From an uncultured bacterium (GTDB lineage Bacteria; Verrucomicrobiota; Kiritimatiellia; RFP12; UBA1067): 25,793 bases of DNA. The stretch is taken from the NCBI GenBank assembly GCA_900547945.1, contig URIT01000033.1, forward strand, positions 1 through 25,793, given 5' to 3'. Both the position numbers and the translations under genes were made by a program. Under the pieces are notes generated by a model. It saw only the letters and a program-made list of their open reading frames with translations, had not been told where the DNA came from and searched no databases. Shown piece after piece: positions 7,843-16,116 of this stretch. Each line of letters begins with the position of its first letter. Within the stretch, counting starts at the first letter, position 1.

Positions 7843-8448
7843 GTGTCCGCAAATCCCTACTTGACGCCTGCGGAGCGGGCCGTCCTCGAACGTGCGCGCA
7901 TCGGCATCGCCGGCGCGGGCGGCCTTGGGTCGAACTGCGCGATGCATCTCGTGCGCGCGGGCGTGCGGCGGCTTGTCGTGGCGGATTTCGACGTGGTGGG
8001 CGAATCGAACCTCAACCGGCAGTTCTTCTTCCGCGACCAGCTGGGCATGAAGAAGGTGGCGGCGCTGAAGGCGAATCTCCTGCGCATCGACCCGGAGGCG
8101 GAGATCGAGGCGGTCGACGTGAAGCTCGACGCGGCGGCGGCGCGGACCCTTTTTGCGGGCTGCGATGTCGTCGTGGAGGCGTTGGACGCCGTTTCCGCGA
8201 AGACGATGCTCCTTGGCGCGCTGATGCCCCTCGGTCTGCGGCTTGTCACGGCAAGCGGCCTTGCCGGCTGGGGGCGTTCCAATGCGATCCGCCTCCGGCG
8301 GATGGGCGCGCGCGTGGTGGCCGTCGGCGACGGCGAGACGAGCGTCGAGGACGCGGGGATGGCCCCGGTCTCGCCGCGCGTGGGCATCGCGGCCGCGATG
8401 GAGGCGAACGCGGTCGTCGCATGGCTTCTGGGACTCGACACGCCGTGA
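7843..8448 (+). CDS. thiF: ThiF-family (short, family 2 type) sulfur-carrier adenylyltransferase
   Basis: The protein has 201 residues from GTG 7843, chosen because GGAGG (7831-7835) is spaced 7 bases before it. The Rossmann nucleotide-binding loop GIAGAGGLGSN is at about residues 21-31, followed by VVADFDVVGESNLNRQFFF, the ATP/Mg contact region of E1-like enzymes. It activates the ThiS C-terminus with ATP in the cytoplasm. It lacks the C-terminal extension and zinc cysteines of MoeB and E. coli ThiF, and the ~200-residue size matches the short family-2 ThiF proteins found beside ThiS. The pair forms a two-gene unit. thiG, thiH and the other pathway genes are not in the window. Confidence 0.85.
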   Translation: MSANPYLTPAERAVLERARIGIAGAGGLGSNCAMHLVRAGVRRLVVADFDVVGESNLNRQFFFRDQLGMKKVAALKANLLRIDPEAEIEAVDVKLDAAAARTLFAGCDVVVEALDAVSAKTMLLGALMPLGLRLVTASGLAGWGRSNAIRLRRMGARVVAVGDGETSVEDAGMAPVSPRVGIAAAMEANAVVAWLLGLDTP

Positions 8449-8475
8449 GCGGGACGCGATTCGCGTGTCCTGACC

Positions 8476-8505
8476 TTGCGCGGAAGTTGGGCTCTGTGCT
8501 AAAAT
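8476..8505 (+). promoter_or_regulatory. Candidate promoter for the AICAR transformylase-lnt-GH78 unit
   Basis: TTGCGC at 8476-8481, an 18-nt spacer and TAAAAT at 8500-8505 form a sigma70-like promoter, and the -10 carries the extended TG one base upstream (TGCTAAAAT). It lies in the 95-base gap after thiF, 38 bases before the start at 8544. Confidence 0.5.
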
Positions 8506-8543
8506 GAAGCCGTCTTTTCCCAACTCACAGTAAAAGGAATTTC

Positions 8544-9842
<1,299 letters not shown>

Positions 9843-9881
9843 GCCGCTTGACGGCCCTCGTCGTCCGCACGCGCGTCCGGC

Positions 9882-11594
9882 ATGAAGCACGCCCTTTCCG
9901 TTTTCGTCCCCGCCGTCCTGTCGGCGCTTCTCCTGTGGGCGGTCTATCCGCCGATGGGGGAGGTGTGCGCGCTCGCGTTCGCGCTTGTGCCGCTTCTCGT
10001 GGTGTCGCGCCTCGGTACGCCGAAGCGGGCGGCGCAGGCCTGGTTCCTGGGGGGCTTCCTCTTCTGGTTCGCGACGCTGGCGTGGATGCCGGCCATCGTG
10101 AAGAACAACGGTCCGCTGCCGCTCGTGGTCCTGGGATGGATGGGATTGGCGGCGCTCTGCGCCGGTTACTTCGCGCTCTTCGGCTGGCTCAGCGCCCGCG
10201 CCTGGCGGCGCCTCTCCGCCCCTCGGCGTCCGGCGTTCACGGTCCGCAAGCTCCTTCTGGTCCTGTTCGCGGAGCCGGTCCTCTGGGCGGGAATCGAATG
10301 GGTGCGGAGCTGGCTTTTCACGGGGTTCGCGTGGAATTTCCTGGGGACGGCCCTCGGGCAGATCCCGTCGCTGGCGGCACCGGCGCGCCTGGGGGGCGTC
10401 TACCTCGTGAGCGCGCTCGTCGTCCTCCTCAACGGCGTCTTCGCGACGCTTGTCTGCCGTCTTTGGGCGCAGATGCGTCCGCAGCGGACGGGAGACGCGG
10501 ACGGACGGCTGGAGGTGTGGCGGCTGGCGTTCGGGAACCGGTGGGGGCGCATGTGCGAGACGGCGCTTCCGCTCGGCCTCATCCTGCTGGCCTTCGGGCT
10601 TTCCAACCTTTCCCTGATGTCCTTCTTCTCCCCGGGTGGCACGGGGGCCCTGCGCGAGGAGTCGTCCGTCCTCGCCCTGCGCGTCGCCCTCGTCCAGCGG
10701 AACGCGCCGTGCATCTTCGCGCGGCGGGATGGCGCGCAGGATCCCTACGAGGTCTTCGACCGGCTGCTCGCCGTCGCGTCGGCGGCGCGTCCGGACCTCG
10801 TCGTGTGGGCGGAAAGCGCGATGTCGGAGTTCGGGCACCTGGGCAGCGACGGGGCGCGGCACGCGGCGCTCTTCTTCGCGCGGAAGACGGGCGGGGCGTC
10901 CCTGCTCGCGGGCGGCGACTGGTGGTACCGGGTGCAGGACGGGGAGAAGGAGGTGCGCCGCGTCTGGAACGCGGCGGCGCTCTACACGCCCACGGCGACG
11001 AACGTGGCGCTGCAGGTCTACGGCAAGCAGCACCTTGTGCCGTTCGGCGAGTACATCCCCTTCGACAAGTGGATTCCGCCGCTCCAGCGGCTGTCGCCGG
11101 TGGGGGTTTCGATCTGGCCGGGCGAGGCGAAGGTGCTGCGTCTGCGGCTCAACCGGGAGGAGGGGACGACGGTCGCCCTCGCGCCGCTCATCTGCTATGA
11201 GGACACGGATCCGGTCCTCGCGCGCCGGGCGGCGCGCCTGGGGGCGCAGGCGATCGTGCTCATCACGAACGACAGCTGGTTCTCGCATTCGCAGGAGCCG
11301 GTGCAGCACGCCTGGCAGGCGGTTTTGCGGGCGATCGAGACGGGGCTGCCCGTCGTGCGGGTGGGGAACTCGGGCGTGACGGGGATCATCTTCCCGTCCG
11401 GGCGGACGCGGTGGCTGGAGGACGGCGACGGTCGCCCGCTCGTGGACGCCGCCGGCACGATGGTCGAATCCGTCCCCGTGGTCGCCTCGCCCGACCTGAC
11501 GCCCTACGTCCGCTTCGGCGATGGACCCCTCGCGGTCCTCTTCGCCGTGTGCCTCTGTTTCGTCTGCTACAATCCGAAAAAGGAATGCCCATGA
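9882..11594 (+). CDS. lnt: Apolipoprotein N-acyltransferase
   Basis: The protein has 570 residues. An N-terminal half with several membrane segments (about 1-255) is followed by a periplasmic nitrilase-like domain. The catalytic triad of the family can be placed: E311 (VVWAESAM), K382 (VYGKQHLVPFGEY) and C438 (LICYED), with spacings close to those of E. coli Lnt. The end also has the conserved TPYVRFGDGP block. Lnt adds the third acyl chain to the N-terminal cysteine of lipoproteins in the inner membrane, relevant to the lipoprotein at 4634. The start ATG 9882 has no good Shine-Dalgarno and lies 39 bases after purH. The stop overlaps the next start as ATGA. Confidence 0.93.
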   Translation: MKHALSVFVPAVLSALLLWAVYPPMGEVCALAFALVPLLVVSRLGTPKRAAQAWFLGGFLFWFATLAWMPAIVKNNGPLPLVVLGWMGLAALCAGYFALFGWLSARAWRRLSAPRRPAFTVRKLLLVLFAEPVLWAGIEWVRSWLFTGFAWNFLGTALGQIPSLAAPARLGGVYLVSALVVLLNGVFATLVCRLWAQMRPQRTGDADGRLEVWRLAFGNRWGRMCETALPLGLILLAFGLSNLSLMSFFSPGGTGALREESSVLALRVALVQRNAPCIFARRDGAQDPYEVFDRLLAVASAARPDLVVWAESAMSEFGHLGSDGARHAALFFARKTGGASLLAGGDWWYRVQDGEKEVRRVWNAAALYTPTATNVALQVYGKQHLVPFGEYIPFDKWIPPLQRLSPVGVSIWPGEAKVLRLRLNREEGTTVALAPLICYEDTDPVLARRAARLGAQAIVLITNDSWFSHSQEPVQHAWQAVLRAIETGLPVVRVGNSGVTGIIFPSGRTRWLEDGDGRPLVDAAGTMVESVPVVASPDLTPYVRFGDGPLAVLFAVCLCFVCYNPKKECP

Positions 11595-14500
11595 AAAGAA
11601 TCCTGAAGAAAGTCTTGTTCTTCCTCGCGGCGGGGTGTGCGTGCGCGGCGGGGGCGGTGACGAAATTCGAGGCGGCGGAGTCCGTCTGGCCGGCGGGTCT
11701 CGCGGAAGAGATGAACACGCTCATCGCGTTCCGCGCGCCCTTCGAGCTGAAGGCGGGGGAGAGGCCCGTCCTGAAGATGGTCGCGTGGTACTCCTATCGG
11801 GTGACGCTGAACGGTGTGTTCGTGGGGTTTGGCCCGGCGCGCGGACCGAAGGGGTTCTTCCGGCCCGACGAATGGGACCTCTCCAAGGCCGCGAAGCCGG
11901 GGCGCAACGAGCTGTGCGTCGAGGTGGCGGGGTACAACGTGCCGAACTTCTACCTGATGGAGCAGCCGCCGTTCTTCAAGGCGGAGGTGGTGTGCGGCGG
12001 GGATGTGCGCGCCGCCACGAAGCGGACGGGCGGGGCCTTCGCCGCCACGCGCCAGCCGCGCGTCCAGAAGGTGCCGCGCTATTCCTTCCAGCGCACGTTC
12101 GCGGAGGCGTACCGCCTGCCCGCGCCCGCGCACCCGCCCGCCCTCGCGCTCGCCGCCGCGCCGGAGCCGGCGCTCATCGAGCGCCGGGCGCCGTACCCGG
12201 ACTTCGAGGTGAACCCGCGCATGGCGCCCGTCTCGTTCGCGAACGTCCGCTACGACGAGACGGCGCCCGTCCACGCCGACCGCGCACTCACGCTGCCGGG
12301 GACGTCGCCGACCTTCAAGGGCTTCCCGCTCGCGGATCTCGAACTGAACGTCACCTACCTCGCCCAGCGCCTCGTCTGCTCAGACCGCCGTCCGGCGACG
12401 GACGCCGAGAAGGCATCCGCGTCGTTCGCGCTTGCGGCGGGCGCGTCGATGGTCTTCGACAACGGCCTCAACGACACGGGCTTCCCGGGCCTGCGAGTGG
12501 AGGTGAAGAAGCCCGGGCGGCTCGTTCTCCAGTTTGACGAGGTGCTGTCCGCGAACGGCGAGGCGCGCGGCATCCGCCGCTACAAGGACTGCTGCAACGC
12601 GCTCGTGTGGGACTTCGCGGCGCCGGGCGTCTACGAGGTGGACGCCTTCGAGCCCTACACGATGCGCTACGTGGAGCTGGACGTCGTCTCGGGCGAGATG
12701 ACCGTCTCCGCGCCGCGCTTCCGCAGCTACAAGAACCCGACGGCGAAACGCGCCCGCTTCCGCGCGAGCGACCCCGCGCTCGTCGCGGTCTTCGACGCGG
12801 CGAACGAGACCTTCCGCCAGAACGCGGTGGACGTGTTCATGGACTGCCCGAGCCGCGAGCGCGCGGGCTGGAACTGCGACGCCTACTTCACGGCCCCCGC
12901 CTCCACGCTCCTGACGGGCGACTTCGCGCTGGAGCGCGTCTTCGAGGAGAACCTGGCGCTGCCGCCCGCGTTCGACGACATCGCGCCCGGGGCGCTGCCG
13001 ATGTGCTACCCCTCCGACCACCGCGACCGCACCCACATCCCGAACTGGGGCATGTGGTTTGTCCTTGAGACGGAGGAGTATCTGCGGCGCACGGGCGACC
13101 GCACCCTTGTTGACGCCTTGCGCCCGCGTCTGGAGAAGTTCGTGGCGTTCCTCTGGAAGTACCGCAACGCGGACGGCCTGCTCGAACGCCTGCCGAGCTG
13201 GGTGTTCGTGGAGTGGAGCCGCGCGAACAAGCTCGTGCGGGACGTGAACTACCCCTCGAACATGACATGGGCCGACACGCTCGACGCGATGGACCGCCTC
13301 TACGGGCGGCCGGACCTCGCCGCCGAGGCGGCGCGCGTGCGGGCGGCGGTGCGCCGCCAGAGCTGGACGGGCACGTGGTTCTGCGACAACGCCGTCCGCC
13401 AGAAGGACGGTTCGCTCAAGCTTTCGGGCGAATGCACGGAGACGTGCCAGTACTACGCCTTCTTCCACCGGGTCGCGACGCCCGAGACGCATCCCGCGCT
13501 CTGGAAGACGCTGCTTGCGGACTTCGGCCCGAAGCGCTACGACCCGTCGGACAGGAAGAAGATGCTCAAGCACCCCGAGATCTGGCCCTCCAACGCCTTC
13601 ATCGGCAACTATCTGCGCCTGAAGCTGCTGGAGCGCGCGGGGCGCGGGCGGCAGATCCTCGACGAGACGAAGGGCTACTTCACGTACATGGCGGAGCGGA
13701 CGGGGACGCTGTGGGAGAACGATACGACGAGCGCGAGCTGTAACCACGGCTTCGCCTCGTATGCGGCGGTGCTGCTCGTCCACAGCGTCCTCGGCGTGGA
13801 GGTGGATCACCTGAAGAAGACCGTGACGGTGCGCCCGACGGACGTCGACCTCGCCTTCTGCGGCGTCACGCTGCCCGTCCCCGGCGGCGAAATCGCGTAC
13901 GACTGGGTGAAGAAGGGCGGACGCCGGGAGGAGACGTTCGCGGCCCCGACCGGCTGGCGGCTTGTCCATGCCGTGTCCGCCGCCGCGCTGGAGAAGGCGT
14001 TCGCCCGCACGGTGCTGCCGAAGGGCAACCGCATCGTCGTCGACAACGCGCTCAAGGCCGTCTACGAGGCCGACCGCGCGGCGGACGCCGCCTGGTCGGC
14101 GTGTCCGACGCCGGCGGCGCTGAAGGCGCGCCAGGGGCAGGTGCGCGCGCGGCTCGTCCGGGCGCTCGGCGGCTTCCCGGCGCGGAGCCCGCTCAACGTG
14201 ACGGTGACGGGGCGCGTGCCGCGCGAGGGGTACACGATTGAGAAGCTGTATTTCGAGAGCCAGCCCGGACACGCCGTGACGGCGCACCTCTTCCTGCCGG
14301 ATCCCGCGAAATACCCCGGAAAGCGTCCCGGCGTCGTCATCCCGTGCGGACACGCGCTGAACGGGAAGGGCTCGCCCGGCTACCAGCGCGGCGCGCTGCA
14401 GGCGGCACAGGCGGGGCTCGTGGCGCTCGTCTACGATCCGATCGACCAGGGGGAGCGGCGGCAGTGCCGGGGCGACGCGCGGCTCTGGAACTGCGAGGCG

Positions 14501-15898
14501 CACAACAACGTGGGGCGGCGGGCGGAGCTGCTGGGGTGGAACACGGCGCGTTTCCGCACGTGGGACGGCATCCGCGCCCTCGACGTGCTGGCGGCGCGGC
14601 CCGAGGTGGACGCCGCGCGGCTCGGCGTGATGGGGCATTCGGGCGGCGGGACGATGACGAGCTGGATCATGGCGCTCGACGACCGCGTGGCGTGCGCCGC
14701 GCCGAGCGGCTTCCTTTCGACGCTACGCGCCGTGTGCGAGCAGTGCGGTCCGCAGGACGCCGAGCAGTTCGTCTTCGGCCAGCTCGCGTTCGGTTTCAAC
14801 CACCTCGGCCATATCCTCCTGCGCGCGCCGAGCCCCGTCCTGCTCTGCGCCTCGCACGGCGACTTCTTCCCGTTCTCGGGCGTGCTGGAGACGGCGGGCC
14901 GCGCCGCCGACGCCTACCGGAAGCTCGGCGCGGAAGGGGCCTTTGCGCTTTCGGACACGATCGGTCCGCACCACTGGCACGAGTCGACCCGCACGCGCGC
15001 CGTCGCCTGGATGAACCGCGGACTGCAGGGCGGCGCGGACCTCGGGCCGATGCAGAGCGCCCGCAACCTCCAGTTCGGCTTCGACGATGCGCGCGTCGAC
15101 ACGGGCCTCGGCTTCGAGCCGAGGGACCTCCAGCACATGCGCACGAATGCGTGGGCGGCCACCGTCACGCCGACGGGCAGCACGCTCGACCTGCCGGGCG
15201 CGCGCACGGTCTACGACCTCATGAAGGACGAGGCGGAGGCCGCGCGGGCGGCGCGTCCCACCCTCACGCCGGGGCGCGTGCGGGAGGTCGCGGGGATCGG
15301 CGCGGCGACGTTCGAGGTCTGCAGTCCGTTCCGCGCGGACGAGGTTGACTGGGCCGTGCTCGTGCGCGGGGACGGTACGCCGATCCCCGTCGCCACCGTC
15401 GGCGCGGGCGCGCCCGCGCTCGTCGTCTCGGACGCGGCGGACCGCCGGACGCTCGCCCCGCTCGTCGCGCGGCTCGTCGCGGACGGGCGGCGCGTCACGG
15501 TCGCCGACATCCGGGGCTTCGGCGAGACGGCGAAGGGGCGGCACGCCTTCTACGGCGTGAAGGACGGGGACGAGGAGATCGCGCAGCTCAACGGCCTTGT
15601 GGGCGTATCGCTCGTCGGCAAGCGCGCCGAGGACATCCTCGCCGCCGCCGCCTACGCGGGCGGCGGACGGCCGGTCGAACTGGTGGCCTGCGGACGGGCG
15701 GCGGTCGGCGCGGCGCACGCCGCCTACGTGGGCGGGAAGGCCCTCTTCTCCGGCCTCGTCCTCGAAGCCCCGCCGCCCGCGTGGGGGGCGCTCTTCGCCG
15801 ACGACGCGAAGCCGTTCCGCTTCGCGGATGTCGTCCACAATGCCTGGCGTTTCTACGATTGGAAAGATTTGTGCAAAAATCTTTCCAACTCCCATTGA
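11591..15898 (+). CDS. GH78-like alpha-L-rhamnosidase fused to an acetyl-xylan-esterase-like alpha/beta hydrolase
   Basis: The protein has 1435 residues from ATG 11591, with AAAAAGGAA upstream; ATG 11585 is an alternative and the frame further up belongs to lnt. The N-terminus MKRILKKVLFFLAAGCA is an export signal, possibly a lipoprotein type (cysteine 16). Residues about 30-400 are beta-rich N-terminal rhamnosidase domains. An (alpha/alpha)6 barrel follows with MDCPSRERAGWNCDAYF (D418, E423) and GTLWEND (E709), the two GH78 active-site regions. Residues about 810-1165 form an alpha/beta hydrolase with GHSGGG (Ser1017), SHGDFF (Asp1091) and GPHHWH (His1127/1128). A last segment (about 1200-1425) looks like a second hydrolase fold without a clear nucleophile. 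It probably removes rhamnose and acyl groups from a plant- or algal-type polysaccharide outside the cytoplasm. Confidence 0.83.
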   Translation: MKRILKKVLFFLAAGCACAAGAVTKFEAAESVWPAGLAEEMNTLIAFRAPFELKAGERPVLKMVAWYSYRVTLNGVFVGFGPARGPKGFFRPDEWDLSKAAKPGRNELCVEVAGYNVPNFYLMEQPPFFKAEVVCGGDVRAATKRTGGAFAATRQPRVQKVPRYSFQRTFAEAYRLPAPAHPPALALAAAPEPALIERRAPYPDFEVNPRMAPVSFANVRYDETAPVHADRALTLPGTSPTFKGFPLADLELNVTYLAQRLVCSDRRPATDAEKASASFALAAGASMVFDNGLNDTGFPGLRVEVKKPGRLVLQFDEVLSANGEARGIRRYKDCCNALVWDFAAPGVYEVDAFEPYTMRYVELDVVSGEMTVSAPRFRSYKNPTAKRARFRASDPALVAVFDAANETFRQNAVDVFMDCPSRERAGWNCDAYFTAPASTLLTGDFALERVFEENLALPPAFDDIAPGALPMCYPSDHRDRTHIPNWGMWFVLETEEYLRRTGDRTLVDALRPRLEKFVAFLWKYRNADGLLERLPSWVFVEWSRANKLVRDVNYPSNMTWADTLDAMDRLYGRPDLAAEAARVRAAVRRQSWTGTWFCDNAVRQKDGSLKLSGECTETCQYYAFFHRVATPETHPALWKTLLADFGPKRYDPSDRKKMLKHPEIWPSNAFIGNYLRLKLLERAGRGRQILDETKGYFTYMAERTGTLWENDTTSASCNHGFASYAAVLLVHSVLGVEVDHLKKTVTVRPTDVDLAFCGVTLPVPGGEIAYDWVKKGGRREETFAAPTGWRLVHAVSAAALEKAFARTVLPKGNRIVVDNALKAVYEADRAADAAWSACPTPAALKARQGQVRARLVRALGGFPARSPLNVTVTGRVPREGYTIEKLYFESQPGHAVTAHLFLPDPAKYPGKRPGVVIPCGHALNGKGSPGYQRGALQAAQAGLVALVYDPIDQGERRQCRGDARLWNCEAHNNVGRRAELLGWNTARFRTWDGIRALDVLAARPEVDAARLGVMGHSGGGTMTSWIMALDDRVACAAPSGFLSTLRAVCEQCGPQDAEQFVFGQLAFGFNHLGHILLRAPSPVLLCASHGDFFPFSGVLETAGRAADAYRKLGAEGAFALSDTIGPHHWHESTRTRAVAWMNRGLQGGADLGPMQSARNLQFGFDDARVDTGLGFEPRDLQHMRTNAWAATVTPTGSTLDLPGARTVYDLMKDEAEAARAARPTLTPGRVREVAGIGAATFEVCSPFRADEVDWAVLVRGDGTPIPVATVGAGAPALVVSDAADRRTLAPLVARLVADGRRVTVADIRGFGETAKGRHAFYGVKDGDEEIAQLNGLVGVSLVGKRAEDILAAAAYAGGGRPVELVACGRAAVGAAHAAYVGGKALFSGLVLEAPPPAWGALFADDAKPFRFADVVHNAWRFYDWKDLCKNLSNSH
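15859..15888. repeat. Perfect 12-bp inverted repeat with 6-nt loop
   Basis: The left arm TTGGAAAGATTT (15859-15870) and the right arm AAATCTTTCCAA (15877-15888) are exact complements around the loop GTGCAA. The element lies in the last codons of the GH78-like gene and ends 6 bases before the -35 of the tRNA promoter. No T-tract follows. It could be a protein-binding site, a dispersed repeat or a rho-independent-like pause without U-run. Confidence 0.75.
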
Positions 15899-15923
15899 CG
15901 GCGCGCAGAAGTTATGGCATACT
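15895..15923 (+). promoter_or_regulatory. Promoter of the tRNA-Leu / tRNA-Glu / AsmA unit
   Basis: TTGACG at 15895-15900, a 17-nt spacer and CATACT at 15918-15923 with extended TG at 15915-15916. The tRNA begins 12 bases after the -10. The -35 overlaps the stop codon of the preceding gene. Confidence 0.62.
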
Positions 15924-15934
15924 ATGTCCCCGTT

Positions 15935-16019
15935 GCACCCGTGGTGAAATTGGCATACACGCAAGATTCAGGTTCTTGTGCCGCAAGGTGTGTGGGTTCG
16001 ACTCCCACCGGGTGCACCA
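15935..16019 (+). tRNA. tRNA-Leu (anticodon CAG)
   Basis: The acceptor arm GCACCCG pairs with CGGGTGC at 16009-16015, and discriminator A and an encoded CCA follow. The anticodon stem CAAGA/TCTTG (15962-15966, 15974-15978) encloses the loop TTCAGGT with anticodon CAG at 15969-15971, reading CUG. A long variable arm and a T arm GTGGG-TTCGACT-CCCAC complete a class II tRNA of 85 nt, as expected for leucine. Confidence 0.95.
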
Positions 16020-16028
16020 AGTGAATGT

Positions 16029-16103
16029 GGCCCCTTCGTCTATCGGCTAGGACATATGGTTCTCATCCATGTAAGAGCGGTTCGACTCCGCTAGGGGCTG
16101 CCA
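16029..16103 (+). tRNA. tRNA-Glu (anticodon CTC)
   Basis: The acceptor arm GGCCCCT pairs with AGGGGCT (16093-16099) with a G-U first pair, then discriminator G and encoded CCA. The anticodon loop TTCTCAT has CTC at 16062-16064, reading GAG. The T arm is AGCGG-TTCGACT-CCGCT. The D arm TCGTCTATCGGCTAGGA matches bacterial tRNA-Glu. It lies 9 bases after tRNA-Leu, so the two are cotranscribed. Confidence 0.94.
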
Positions 16104-16116
16104 ATCAGGGCGGGAA

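Noticed and set aside
12380..14638. 752-residue ORF on the minus strand
   Set aside because: It lies opposite the rhamnosidase-esterase fusion; Arg/Val/His-rich without recognisable domains.
15859..15888. Intrinsic terminator at the inverted repeat
   Set aside because: The stem is perfect but AT-rich and not followed by a T-tract on either strand, so kept only as an unexplained repeat.
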